In this document: piece after piece, positions 46,656-54,372 of the stretch | How the letters are laid out: each line of letters opens with the position of its first letter | How positions within the stretch are numbered: the first letter of the stretch is position 1 | Assembly (NCBI RefSeq): GCF_003254645.1 | Contig: NZ_PNFD01000003.1 | Coordinates: 124,001-188,000, forward strand | DNA from: Microbacterium suaedae | GTDB lineage: Bacteria > Actinomycetota > Actinomycetes > Actinomycetales > Microbacteriaceae | Reading direction: 5' to 3' | Length of the DNA: 64,000 nucleotides | Position numbers and translations under genes: made by a program | The notes under the pieces: model-generated | Told to the model about the DNA's origin: nothing | What the model saw: the letters and a program-made list of their open reading frames with translations, nothing else | Database searches by the model: none

Positions 46656-47519
46656 ATGCCGACCTCGCAGCCCGCCCCGCTCCCCTATGCCGCTACGGGT
46701 GCACTGCCAGCCTGGGCGCCGCGATTCCTCATGACCGCCGGCGTCGCCGTCATGGCGATCGTCGTCGCGATCTGCCTGCCGTTCTGGCTCACCGACCTCG
46801 GCTCCGAGATCCTCGCCGTCGCGACGCCTGCCCTCCAATGGATCCCATTCCTCGCGATCCTCATCGTTCACGCGATCCTCCGGCCCGGCGTGCGATTCTG
46901 GCGCTGGAGTGCGATCGGCGTGCGTCCGCTCGGACAGACGCTCGGCGCCGCGGGAATCGCGCTGGCCGTGTTCACGATCGTGCCCCTCGCCACCATCGTC
47001 GCGACGGCATCTCTCGGCCTCGTCGACTACTCGGTCGTCGAGGGCGCTGGCACGGCCGCGCTGCTCGTGCTTCCTTTCTCGATCGTGTGGATGCTGTTCG
47101 CGTTCGGCGAGGAGGCGGGGTGGCGCGGGTACATCCAGACGACGCTCGCGCCGCTCGGGTTCTGGGGATCCACGCTCATCATCGGCGGATTCTGGGCCGC
47201 CTGGCATCTTCCCGTCGCGCTGACCTACTCGCTCGACGGGACGATGCCGATGCGCGTCGTGGTGACGACGACCGTGAACCTGCTGTTCGCGGCGGTCGCG
47301 ATCAGCGCCGTGCGCTACCTGGGCGGATCCGTGTGGCCGGCCGTCTTCGCGCACGCCGTCATGAACACGATGGGCCAGTTCGCCTACAGCAACCTCATCA
47401 CACCGCTCGCCGATCTCGACACCCCCACGTACTGGGCATTCCACGGCGTGAGCTGGACGATCTGGGCCGCCGTCGCGATCGCGGTCGGGAAACTCGTGCG
47501 CCGACGTGCGGCCCGCTGA
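46656..47519 (+). CDS. CPBP-family intramembrane metalloprotease (CAAX-like)
   Basis: This 287-aa membrane protein has about eight helices and the CPBP/Abi motifs: FGEEAGWRGYIQTTL (motif 1, EExxxR), GGFWAAWHLPVAL (motif 2, with His) and VFAHAVMNTMGQF (motif 3, HxxxN). Bacterial members are glutamic-type intramembrane proteases, sometimes linked to bacteriocin self-immunity. No bacteriocin gene is seen nearby. Confidence 0.9.
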   Translation: MPTSQPAPLPYAATGALPAWAPRFLMTAGVAVMAIVVAICLPFWLTDLGSEILAVATPALQWIPFLAILIVHAILRPGVRFWRWSAIGVRPLGQTLGAAGIALAVFTIVPLATIVATASLGLVDYSVVEGAGTAALLVLPFSIVWMLFAFGEEAGWRGYIQTTLAPLGFWGSTLIIGGFWAAWHLPVALTYSLDGTMPMRVVVTTTVNLLFAAVAISAVRYLGGSVWPAVFAHAVMNTMGQFAYSNLITPLADLDTPTYWAFHGVSWTIWAAVAIAVGKLVRRRAAR

Positions 47520-47540
47520 CGGAGCCCGTTCCACGAGTGA

Positions 47541-47623
47541 TCAGTCGTCGGACGCGCCGAGGGCGGGGGCGATCGCGTCTCCGATCCAGTCGGCGAGGAC
47601 CTCGTCGGGCGGATCCGTGAGGG
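47541..47623 (-). pseudogene. 3' remnant of a TfoX-like gene
   Basis: The last ~28 codons (LTDPPDEVLADWIGDAIAP, then ALGASDD and a stop) match the C-terminus of the intact TfoX-type gene at 50747-51067. The DNA 47537-47623 aligns without gaps to 50743-50829 with about 6 differences in 87 nt. Upstream similarity stops abruptly. The region to 47919 has no convincing gene. Confidence 0.8.
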
Positions 47624-47792
47624 ATGTCGTTCGCCCGCGCGCATCGCTCCGAACGCCCGACCGTTCGAGCCCGGCTCGCGTCCGAGGCGCCCCGCCCCCC
47701 TCTTTGCGGAGGCGCTGTCCGCGCTTGGCGACGCGTCGGAGCCCTTCGCGGCGGAGATCCGCGGGGCCGCCGCGAGCCTCACGCCCCGACTC

Positions 47793-47855
47793 ACCCTTCG
47801 TTTCTGGCTCATCCCTACCGGTGTGCCATGGAGAGATGTGCCAGAAATGAAGGGT
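47793..47855. repeat. Isolated imperfect hairpin in a gene-poor stretch
   Basis: ACCCTTCGTTTCTGGC... (from 47793) pairs with its imperfect complement ending at 47855, with ~26-nt arms, about three mismatches and one indel. It lies in the 400-bp gap between the CPBP gene and the next CDS, downstream of the TfoX remnant. It is not related by sequence to families A or B. Confidence 0.6.
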
Positions 47856-47919
47856 TGGAGGCGCCGGATCGGCCGTTCGGCCGATGCGCCGCCGCCCCGG
47901 TAGCGCGAAGATCGAACGC

Positions 47920-48375
47920 ATGAGCCCCCGGAAGCCCTTTGTGCCGCCGCGGTTCGTCGTGTCGACCGCGTGGCGGATCCACCGCGCCATCGCCCGGCGC
48001 GGACCCGGCCGCGGGCTCTGGGAACCGGGCGCGCGGAACGCGTGGGGCGCGCTGACGCTCACCACGACCGGCCGCCGCAGCGGCGACCCGCGCATCGCGA
48101 TCGTCGGCTACCTCGACGACGGCGACGCCCTCCACACCCTCGCGATGAATGGGTGGCGCGAGGGGCACCCCGCCTGGTGGCTCAATCTGCAGTCGGATCC
48201 GCGCGCCCGAGTGGCGATGCCCGACGGATCCGCGCACGACGTCGTCGCGCATCGCGCGACCGACGCCGAGCGCGACCGCCTCTGGCGCGAGTGGCAGCGG
48301 ATCGACCCGCAGATCGACGACCTCGCCGCCCGCCGCACCACCCCAACTGACATCGTTGTGCTCGTGCGGGCGTGA
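47920..48375 (+). CDS. Deazaflavin (F420)-dependent nitroreductase-family protein
   Basis: This 151-aa protein belongs to the DDN/DUF385 family of split-barrel F420-dependent oxidoreductases: RLTLTTTGRRSGDPRI-type ALTLTTTGRRSGDPRIAIVGYLDDGD, then HPAWWLNLQSDPRARVAMPDG and DRLWREWQRIDPQID are diagnostic. ATG 47920 is used rather than an in-frame ATG 36 nt upstream because the family N-terminus starts near PRFVVSTAWRIHR. Whether this organism makes F420 cannot be told from the window. Confidence 0.85.
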   Translation: MSPRKPFVPPRFVVSTAWRIHRAIARRGPGRGLWEPGARNAWGALTLTTTGRRSGDPRIAIVGYLDDGDALHTLAMNGWREGHPAWWLNLQSDPRARVAMPDGSAHDVVAHRATDAERDRLWREWQRIDPQIDDLAARRTTPTDIVVLVRA

Positions 48376-48379
48376 CACC

Positions 48380-48551
48380 TCACTCCGCGCGGGCCACGGG
48401 CTGCTGCAGCTCCGTCACCCACTCGCTCTGATCATGGTCGGGTTCCGCCCGGACGTAGAACTCGCGGCACGGGCCTGCCGCCGCGATCCCAGTGACGCAG
48501 CATGCGATGCGTCACCTGGCCGATCTGCGCGAGGGCTCCGATGGACAACAT
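48380..48551 (-). pseudogene. Collapsed MerR/GyrI-like regulator gene
   Basis: From the ATG at 48549-48551 the minus strand encodes MLSIGALAQIGQVTHRMLRH, the start of a MerR DNA-binding domain. About 25 codons on, similarity shifts frame and jumps to REFYVRAEPDHDQSEWVTEL and QQPVARAE-stop, the usual end of the GyrI-like effector domain in MerR/BltR-type regulators. So ~200 codons are missing and the junction is out of frame. Upstream (48584-48589 on the minus strand) a TTGACC box followed by the dyad CTGACACAGTG is a normal MerR promoter, supporting a once-functional gene. The neighbouring 48644 gene is another GyrI-like protein. Confidence 0.75.
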
Positions 48552-48643
48552 GTATGCCACGCTCCCGTCTTCCACTGTGTCAGGGTCAAGTATCCGTGCC
48601 CAGCGTCGCCCCTCACACCGCGGATGACGGGAGGATCGGATCC

Positions 48644-49279
48644 ATGAAGACCGACCTCAAGAAGGCCCTGCCCGCGTATCGAGCGCCGCGCGGGCGGTTC
48701 GAGATCGTGACCGTTCCGCCGATGCGCTACCTCACGGTCACGGGATCCGGAGATCCGAACACCGCCGCCGCGTACCGGGAAGCGCTCGAAACGCTCTATC
48801 CCGTCGCGTATCGCCTCAAGTTCCGCAGCAAGCAGGAGCTGGATCACGACTACGTCGTGCCGCCCCTCGAGGCTCTGTGGTGGGCCGACGACATGCGCTT
48901 CTTCACAGAGGCGCGCGATAAGTCGGCATGGCGCTGGACCGCAATGATCCTCGTGCCCGACTGGATCCCCACCGAGCTCGTCGACGAGGCGCGTCGCGAC
49001 GTCGCCCGCACGGGCGCCCCCTCTCTCGACCTGCTGCGCGTCGACGACCTCGACGAGGGGCTCTGCGTGCAGACCCTGCACATCGGCCCGTACGACGCGG
49101 AGGGCCCCGTGCTCGAACGCATGCACGACGACTTCGTCCCCGCGAACGGCCTGCGCATGACGGGCCGGCACCACGAGGTATATCTCGGCGACGTACGTCG
49201 CGCAGCCCCCGAGCGGCTGCGCACAATCCTCCGCCAGCCGGTCGAGCGCATCAGCCGCGCCAGCAGCCCGAGAAGGTGA
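48644..49279 (+). CDS. GyrI-like small-molecule-binding protein
   Basis: This 211-aa protein matches stand-alone GyrI-like (SBMC/Bact_transcription_factor effector-fold) proteins: FEIVTVPPMRYLTVTGSGDP, YRLKFRSKQELDHDYVVPPLEALWWADD, TLHIGPYDAEGPVLERMHDDF and HHEVYLGDVRR. Such domains bind hydrophobic or cationic drugs; some hydrolyse cyclopropanoid toxins. ATG 48644 has GGAGG 12 nt upstream. It is divergent from the collapsed MerR gene and ends next to hairpin B2. Confidence 0.85.
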   Translation: MKTDLKKALPAYRAPRGRFEIVTVPPMRYLTVTGSGDPNTAAAYREALETLYPVAYRLKFRSKQELDHDYVVPPLEALWWADDMRFFTEARDKSAWRWTAMILVPDWIPTELVDEARRDVARTGAPSLDLLRVDDLDEGLCVQTLHIGPYDAEGPVLERMHDDFVPANGLRMTGRHHEVYLGDVRRAAPERLRTILRQPVERISRASSPRR

Positions 49280-49373
49280 CCTGCCCCTGAGCGACAGCGC
49301 GGACCTTCATCGGGGACCGACGGGGCCGGTCGTGATCTGCGCGCACCACAGCCCCTCAACCGATTCGCGACAT

Positions 49374-49454
49374 CACAACGCAGTCAATCTGGCCGAACAA
49401 CGCCGGCTTCGGTACAGCGAACGGCGCGGAGAGAGGCAGATCGACTGCGTCGTG
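49374..49454. repeat. Family B hairpin element, copy 2
   Basis: CACAACGCAGTCAATCT (49374-49390) pairs with 49438-49454 with two mismatches. It lies between convergent genes and ends 2 nt before the MerR stop codon. The ~95 nt before it, back to 49280, show nothing recognisable. Confidence 0.85.
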
Positions 49455-49456
49455 CG

Positions 49457-50065
49457 TCACTCGCCCGACGAGCCGAACATCCGGGCCGAGGCGTCTTGCT
49501 CCGCGAGGCGACGCAGCGCCGCGAGCAGCGGCTCGACGAGGATCGCCCCCAGAACGGCATACCGCAGGGCCGCCCCCGGCTCTTCGGGCATGTGCGCGAG
49601 CTCGGCCTTACTCACCTCGGACGACGCGGCCAGGTAGGCGTCCATCACCCCATCCGGCACCACGAATCCGGCGTCGGCAAGCGCCGCGAGGGCGCGGGCG
49701 AGCTGCCCCACCTCGGGACTCGCGGGATCGATCACCCACCCCGCCCTGGCGATGAGCTCATGAGCGGGCGACTCGTCGACGGTGTCCGCATCGTCGTACA
49801 TGGCACTTTGCGCCGCCCCCAGCGCGGCGAACATGTCGTCACCCGGCGCGTCGATCACGCAGAGCACCTTGCGCGCCTGGGCGACCGACAGTCCCCCCTG
49901 GCCGAGGAGAGCGCGAACGAGACGCAGCCGATCGACGTGCGCGTCACCGTACTGCGCCTGCGTCGAGGATGTCAGCTCCCCCTGTGGCACGAGCCCCTCG
50001 CGCAGGTAGTACTTGATCGTCGCCGTCGTGACGCCGGAACGACGAGCGAGCTCGGAGATTCTCAC
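49457..50065 (-). CDS. MerR-family transcriptional regulator
   Basis: This 202-aa protein starts at GTG 50063-50065, with AAGGGG upstream, so that it begins VRISELARRSGVTTATIKYYLREGLVPQG, the canonical MerR N-terminus. Further family marks are QAQYGDAHVDRLRLVRALLGQGGLSVAQ. The C-terminal effector domain is of unknown specificity and has no metal-binding Cys pattern. It is divergent from a DUF4188 gene, and the operator at 50084-50098 lies in the long spacer of that gene's promoter, so it probably activates it. Confidence 0.88.
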   Translation of the reverse strand: MRISELARRSGVTTATIKYYLREGLVPQGELTSSTQAQYGDAHVDRLRLVRALLGQGGLSVAQARKVLCVIDAPGDDMFAALGAAQSAMYDDADTVDESPAHELIARAGWVIDPASPEVGQLARALAALADAGFVVPDGVMDAYLAASSEVSKAELAHMPEEPGAALRYAVLGAILVEPLLAALRRLAEQDASARMFGSSGE

Positions 50066-50074
50066 ACGGACCCC

Positions 50075-50105
50075 TTGACATAAGATAGTTTCACTATCCA
50101 TTATT
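50075..50105 (+). promoter_or_regulatory. MerR-type promoter with operator in the spacer
   Basis: TTGACA (50075-50080) and ATTATT (50100-50105; or CATTAT one base earlier) are 18-19 nt apart, the stretched spacing typical of MerR activation. The dyad GATAGT-TTC-ACTATC (50084-50098) fills the spacer. A second dyad, GGAAAGTG/CACTTCC, and direct CCATTAT repeats follow at 50099-50127. Confidence 0.75.
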
Positions 50106-50151
50106 GGAAAGTGACACTTCCCATTATGGCTGCATTCACGAGGGGGCCGAG

Positions 50152-50619
50152 ATGAAACCCGTGCCGGGGCGGATGACCCACGACTACGACGGCGAACTCA
50201 TCGTGTTCCTCATCGGCATGCGCATCAACCGCTGGTCGCGCGTGCGCGATTGGCTGCCGACCTTCCGCGCGATGCCGCCGATGATGCGCGAACTCGCCAC
50301 CGATCCCGATTCCGGCATGGTCGGCTATCGCCTGTTCGGCCTGCCGCGCACGCCGACCGTCCTGCAGTACTGGACGAGCCTCGACAAGCTGTACGACTAC
50401 GCGTCCAACCCGCAGGCGAAGCACCGCCCCGCCTGGGGTGAGTTCAATCGTCGCGCTCGGACGGCGGGCGACGCCGTCGGCATCTGGCACGAAACCTTCG
50501 AGGTCGCGCGCGCTGAGACCTTCTACTTCGCGATGCCGCCGACCGGTCTTGCCGCCGCAACGGACATGACACCCGTCACGAAGGCGCACGCCCGGGCCCG
50601 CGACCGCATCGCCAGCTGA
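50152..50619 (+). CDS. DUF4188-family protein (heme/monooxygenase-like)
   Basis: This 155-aa protein matches DUF4188: ELIVFLIGMRINRWSRVRDWLP, then GMVGYRLFGLPRTPTVLQYWTSLDKLYDYA and WGEFNRRARTAGDAVGIWHETF. The fold is ABM-like and members are often paired with transcriptional regulators of stress responses; activity is unknown. ATG 50152 is used, with AGGGGG upstream; a longer TTG start is less likely. It is expressed from the MerR-type promoter at 50075. Confidence 0.82.
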   Translation: MKPVPGRMTHDYDGELIVFLIGMRINRWSRVRDWLPTFRAMPPMMRELATDPDSGMVGYRLFGLPRTPTVLQYWTSLDKLYDYASNPQAKHRPAWGEFNRRARTAGDAVGIWHETFEVARAETFYFAMPPTGLAAATDMTPVTKAHARARDRIAS

Positions 50620-50624
50620 GCACC

Positions 50625-50710
50625 GCAACATAATGCAGTCAATCTGGCCGGAGACAGCCGGGTTCGCTGCGGGAAACCCCTCCGGGCCCGCAAATCTCCT
50701 GCGTTGTGCT
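50625..50710. repeat. Family B hairpin element, copy 3 (decayed)
   Basis: The left arm GCAACATAATGCAGTCAATCT (from 50625) retains the GCAGTCAATCT core; the right arm ends CCTGCGTTGTGC (50699-50709) with several mismatches. The interior is ~50 nt, as in the other copies. It lies between convergent genes. Confidence 0.7.
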
Positions 50711-50746
50711 CGGCAGCTCCGGTGCGGGACCTGCTTTCGCGGGTGA

Positions 50747-51067
50747 TCAGTCGTCGGACGCGCCCAGCGCGCGGGCGATCGCGTCCCCGATCCAGTCGGC
50801 GAGGACCTCATCGGACGGATCCGTGAGGGCCGCGAACGGCGCGGTGCGCCCACCCGGCATCGTGAGCCGGTGGGCTCCCCGCTGGAGGGCCGTGTCGAGC
50901 GACTCTCCCCCGCCGACGGGAAAGAACACCTCGTCGCCCGAGACGCCGACAGCGATCCTCCCGTTCACGAGGAAGGCGATCGATCCCATCATCCGCTTCT
51001 CGTCGACGTCTCCGGCCGCCTCGACGATCGCGCGCACGCGATCCGCGATCTCGGTGTTGTACGCCAT
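50747..51067 (-). CDS. TfoX/Sxy N-terminal-domain protein
   Basis: This 106-aa protein matches the TfoX N-terminal family: VEAAGDVDEKRMMGSIAFLVNGRIAVGVSGDEVFFPVG. The C-terminal end (LTDPSDEVLADWIGDAIARALGASDD) is family-specific. In gammaproteobacteria TfoX regulates competence, but the short actinobacterial members are uncharacterised. TACGCT lies 6 nt before the ATG, suggesting a leaderless message. A broken second copy of its 3' end lies at 47541. Confidence 0.87.
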   Translation of the reverse strand: MAYNTEIADRVRAIVEAAGDVDEKRMMGSIAFLVNGRIAVGVSGDEVFFPVGGGESLDTALQRGAHRLTMPGGRTAPFAALTDPSDEVLADWIGDAIARALGASDD

Positions 51068-51073
51068 GCGGCG

Positions 51074-51079
51074 AGCGTA
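51074..51079 (-). promoter_or_regulatory. -10 box of the tfoX-like gene
   Basis: On the minus strand TACGCT is 6 nt before the ATG at 51067. Confidence 0.4.
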
Positions 51080-51097
51080 GCCGACGCCGTCGGTGGC

Positions 51098-52339
51098 TCA
51101 GCGCCGAGCGTCGCGATAGACCAGACGCCGCAGGAGGATCTCGGCGGGGCCGCGCCAGCCCCGCGTCTCCCACACGGCGGACAGCAGCAGGGTCACAGCC
51201 CATACGCCGATCGCGTACAGCGCCATCTGCGTACTGCCGAACACGCCACCGAGGCCGAGACCCCAGCCGGCGAGCACGGGCGCACAGAGCACCGACTGCA
51301 TGAGGTAGCTCGATAGCGACCGCTTACCAACGGCGGCGATCGCACCCGTCAGGCCGAGGCGAGTCGGCGTGGCACGCTCATTGCGACGCCGCTCGATCGC
51401 GGCCCCGATGAGACCGAACAGCGCGGCGTACCCGATACCGGCGAAAGCCCCGGAGACTGCCGAGAGCCCCGCGAACATCCACGAGGCGTGCAGAGGCAGC
51501 GCGATCACGTCAAAGTGCACGAGCATCGCCGGGACGCCCCCGAGCCAGCCCACCGCGACGCCCACGATCGCCGTGCGACGCAGCAGGCTGAGGTGCGCGC
51601 CGGGGTTCTCGAGAATCCCCCGCCGCGCGGCCCAGAACGCCACGAGGATCATGATCGGCACGACGAGCCCGATGAGCCCCTGCCCGACAACGATGGCCGG
51701 CCAGAATGCGGCGCGCTCGCCCATCGAGAGGAGGTAGTTCTCCTGCCCCTGCGTCGCATGAAGGTCGGGCCCCATGATCGTCGATGGATCCAGCGGGATC
51801 ATGCCCACGGCCCATGCCGCAGGGATCGAGATGAAAGCCCCGAGCGCGAGCAGCCCAAGAAGGACCCACGCCCAGACGAGTAGCGTACGGTCCCTGCGCC
51901 GCAGGAAGAGCCACACGAAGATCAGGCCCGCGAGGCCGTACGCGCCGAGCACATCCCCCATCCACAGCAGCACCGCGTGAACGAAGCCGAAGACGAGCAG
52001 CCAGGCGTTGCGACGCTGCAGCAGGCCGCGAACGGCGTGTTCGTCGACCCCGGCCCCGACCTGACGGCGGTACATCTGCACGATGCCGTATCCGAAGAGG
52101 AAGGCGAAGAGCGGATAGGTGCGCCCGTCGATCGCGACGATCGTGATGGCCTGCACGATCTGGTCGAGCAGGGAACCGCCTTTCGGATGCGCACTAGTGA
52201 GGCCCGTCTCGGCCGCTCCCCACAGATAGAAGGGCGCGTTGGCGAGTGCGATGAACAGCAGCGCGAAGCCGCGGGCCAGGTCGGGCGAGATGCTGCGCTC
52301 TGCGGCGCGCACCGGACCGCGAGCGATTGACGAGCTCAT
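51098..52339 (-). CDS. DUF418 membrane protein
   Basis: This 413-aa membrane protein has about ten helices. It belongs to the DUF418/YeiB group related to acyltransferase-3 proteins: ISPDLARGFALLFIALANAPFYLWG near the start, FAFLFGYGIVQMYRRQ, and the C-terminal DUF418 domain with VGKRSLSSYLMQSVLCAPVL. Start ATG 52337-52339 is preferred to longer frames. The function of this family is unknown; acyl transfer to a surface polymer is one speculation. Confidence 0.85.
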   Translation of the reverse strand: MSSSIARGPVRAAERSISPDLARGFALLFIALANAPFYLWGAAETGLTSAHPKGGSLLDQIVQAITIVAIDGRTYPLFAFLFGYGIVQMYRRQVGAGVDEHAVRGLLQRRNAWLLVFGFVHAVLLWMGDVLGAYGLAGLIFVWLFLRRRDRTLLVWAWVLLGLLALGAFISIPAAWAVGMIPLDPSTIMGPDLHATQGQENYLLSMGERAAFWPAIVVGQGLIGLVVPIMILVAFWAARRGILENPGAHLSLLRRTAIVGVAVGWLGGVPAMLVHFDVIALPLHASWMFAGLSAVSGAFAGIGYAALFGLIGAAIERRRNERATPTRLGLTGAIAAVGKRSLSSYLMQSVLCAPVLAGWGLGLGGVFGSTQMALYAIGVWAVTLLLSAVWETRGWRGPAEILLRRLVYRDARR

Positions 52340-52536
52340 GGATTCTCCGATCGTGAGACGGAACCAGAGTCGCAGAACCGCAGCTCCGCGCACATCCCCC
52401 TGAGGGCGGATATCGCGCGACCCTCTCCTTACCGGGTGCGGCTCCCGCGCGGCCGCATTCAGAACGGAGGCGCGACGTTCACACAAGGGGCGTCGCCGGA
52501 CGTTCGCCTGTTCGTCGTCTCGGCGCGAGGTACGTC

Positions 52537-52568
52537 ACCATTCCGACAGATGAAGATAACGGAATGGT
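52537..52568. promoter_or_regulatory. Inverted repeat upstream of the secreted phosphodiesterase gene
   Basis: ACCATTCCG (52537-52545), N14, CGGAATGGT (52560-52568) is a perfect 9-bp dyad 60 nt before the ATG, in a divergent intergenic region (52340-52627). It looks like a repressor or activator operator; the regulator is not identifiable. No clear promoter is visible in the rest of the gap. Confidence 0.55.
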
Positions 52569-52627
52569 CACGACAGCCCGCCAGGGTGAGGCGTGGATCC
52601 TCTTTCTCTCGAACTTTGGAGTTCCCC

Positions 52628-53506
52628 ATGCGCATCCGCCACCTCATCGGCGCCACCGCCGTCACCGCTCTCGGCCTCTCACTCACCGCCCTCCCCGCGA
52701 ACGCGGCGCCCGCCGAGGATCGCGGCCAGCCCGAGCACGTGTCGACGACCGTGATCGCCCACCGCGGCGCCTCGGCCTATGCGCCCGAGAACACGCTCGC
52801 GGCGTTCCGCGTCGGGATCGAGCAGGGATCCTCCCTCATCGAGTCGGACGTCCAGATGACGAAGGACGGCGTGCCGATCCTCATGCACGACACCACGCTG
52901 TCGCGCACGACCGACGTCGAAGATGTCTTCCCCGACCGTGCGCCGTGGCGGGTCGGAGACTTCACGCTCGACGAGATCAAGCAGCTCGACGCCGGCAGCT
53001 GGTTCGGCGAGGAGTTCGCGGGCGAGCCCGTCCCGACGCTCGACGAGATGGTCGAGCAGGTGCGCGGCTCGCGCTCCGGCATCATCATGGAGCTGAAGAG
53101 CCCCGGCCTCTACCCGGGAATCGAGGAGGCCGTGCACGGCGTTTTCGACGACCACCCCGGCTACCTCACGTCGGGAATCGCCTCCGGGCGACTGTCGGTG
53201 CAGAGCTTCGACTGGGCATCGATGGAGCGGTACAACGAGATCGCCCCTGCGATGCCGACCGGGCTGCTCGGAACCGTCCCCGTGGACCAGCTCGACGAGT
53301 ACAGCGAGTGGGCCGACGAGATCAACCCGCACTACTCGGCGATCACCCCCGAGTACGTCGACGAGATCCACGCAGCCGGCATGGTCACGAACGTGTGGAC
53401 CGTCGACGACCCGACGATCATGCACGCCCTGCTCGACGCGGATGTCGACGGGATCATCAGCAACGTCCCCGACGTCGCGTTCGACACGCTCGACGCGCGC
53501 AAGTGA
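52628..53506 (+). CDS. Secreted glycerophosphodiester phosphodiesterase
   Basis: This 292-aa protein hydrolyses glycerophosphodiesters to glycerol-3-phosphate and an alcohol outside the cell. A signal peptide (IGATAVTALGLSLTALPANA) precedes the GDPD barrel: VIAHRGASAYAPENTLAAF (His-Arg and Glu), ESDVQMTKDGVPILMHD (metal-binding Glu/Asp and the second His) and GIIMELKSP (Glu). The C-terminus has VWTVDDPTIMHALLDADVDGIISNVP. ATG 52628 follows GGAG at 52618-52621. Confidence 0.94.
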   Translation: MRIRHLIGATAVTALGLSLTALPANAAPAEDRGQPEHVSTTVIAHRGASAYAPENTLAAFRVGIEQGSSLIESDVQMTKDGVPILMHDTTLSRTTDVEDVFPDRAPWRVGDFTLDEIKQLDAGSWFGEEFAGEPVPTLDEMVEQVRGSRSGIIMELKSPGLYPGIEEAVHGVFDDHPGYLTSGIASGRLSVQSFDWASMERYNEIAPAMPTGLLGTVPVDQLDEYSEWADEINPHYSAITPEYVDEIHAAGMVTNVWTVDDPTIMHALLDADVDGIISNVPDVAFDTLDARK

Positions 53507-53512
53507 TGCGTG

Positions 53513-53542
53513 GCGCGGGGCCTGCGCCGTCAGGCCCCGCGC
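53513..53542. terminator. Bidirectional hairpin between GDPD gene and dcd
   Basis: GCGCGGGGCCTG (53513-53524) pairs perfectly with 53531-53542 around a 6-nt loop. The right arm overlaps the last four codons and the stop of dcd, so the coding end of dcd doubles as terminator. Confidence 0.8.
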
Positions 53543-54129
53543 GCGCCCGCGTCGGTCACGGCGACATCGGAGCGGTCGAAGCGCAGGTGCGAACGGCTCG
53601 CGGTCGGACCGCGCTGACCCTGATAGCGGTTGCCGTACGCGCCGTACGACTTCTCTGCGGGAGACGACAGCCGGAAGAAGCAGAGCTGGCCGATCTTCAT
53701 CCCGGGCCAGAGCTTGATCGGCAACGTCGCCATGTTCGACAGCTCGAGCGTCACGTGCCCCGAGAAGCCGGGGTCGATGAACCCCGCCGTGGAGTGCGTG
53801 AGCAGCCCGAGTCGACCGAGCGACGACTTCCCCTCGAGGCGCGCGGCGACGTCGTCAGGCAGCGTCACGGCCTCGAAGGTGCTCGCGAGCACGAACTCGC
53901 CAGGGTGCAGGATGAATGCCTCTTCCGGCTCGACCTCGACAAGGTGGGTGAGGTCGGGCTGGTCCTCGGCCGGATCGATGAACGGATACTTGTGGTTGCT
54001 GAACAGCCGGAAGTACCGGTCGATGCGCACGTCGACGCTCGACGGCTGCACCATCGCACGGTCGGACGGTTCGAGGGCGATGCGCCCGGCGTCGAGCTCG
54101 GCGGTGATATCGCGATCGGAGAGCAGCAC
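53530..54129 (-). CDS. dcd: dCTP deaminase, bifunctional (dUTP-forming/dUMP-forming) type
   Basis: Dcd (199 aa) deaminates dCTP. The motif [20 protein letters not shown] followed by [13 protein letters not shown] resembles the M. tuberculosis and Methanocaldococcus bifunctional enzymes, which also release pyrophosphate to yield dUMP directly. Other landmarks are [17 protein letters not shown] and [19 protein letters not shown]. The GTG at 54127-54129 is chosen because the protein then begins [16 protein letters not shown] as in the family, and TAGACT lies 7 nt upstream. Confidence 0.93.
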   Translation of the reverse strand: MLLSDRDITAELDAGRIALEPSDRAMVQPSSVDVRIDRYFRLFSNHKYPFIDPAEDQPDLTHLVEVEPEEAFILHPGEFVLASTFEAVTLPDDVAARLEGKSSLGRLGLLTHSTAGFIDPGFSGHVTLELSNMATLPIKLWPGMKIGQLCFFRLSSPAEKSYGAYGNRYQGQRGPTASRSHLRFDRSDVAVTDAGARGA

Positions 54130-54136
54130 GTAGGTG

Positions 54137-54142
54137 AGTCTA
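54137..54142 (-). promoter_or_regulatory. -10 box of dcd (leaderless, GTG start)
   Basis: On the minus strand TAGACT is followed by 7 nt and the GTG. There is no ribosome binding site, so this box decides the start. Confidence 0.5.
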
Positions 54143-54295
54143 CGGCGTGGGACCGGCGGATTCCGCATGCGCCCCACAGCTCGAGACCGGTCAGCGCAGG
54201 GTTTCGCGGGGCGCGTCTCGTTTGCACGAGAACATCCCGGCCTGTAGTCTCGTGACACCCCTCTGTTCCGCACTATGACGCGGATCGCGGGGTAC

Positions 54296-54369
54296 GGGGC
54301 TGTAGTTCAATGGTAGAACTTCTGCTTCCCAAGCAGACAGCGCGGGTTCGATTCCCGTCAGCCCCTCCA
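54296..54369 (+). tRNA. tRNA-Gly (anticodon CCC)
   Basis: Acceptor arms GGGGCTG (54296-54302) and CAGCCCC (54359-54365) pair, followed by a discriminator T and encoded CCA (54367-54369). The anticodon stem TCTGC/GCAGA encloses TTCCCAA, giving anticodon CCC for GGG codons. The T-arm has GGTTCGATTCC. It ends 3 nt before the convergent HxlR-type gene's stop. Confidence 0.95.
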
Positions 54370-54372
54370 CAC

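Noticed and set aside
47624..47923. A 99-codon plus-strand frame between the CPBP gene and the nitroreductase-like gene
   Set aside because: It has an Arg/Ala/Pro-rich composition, no ribosome binding site and no family similarity, and it overlaps the start of the next gene.
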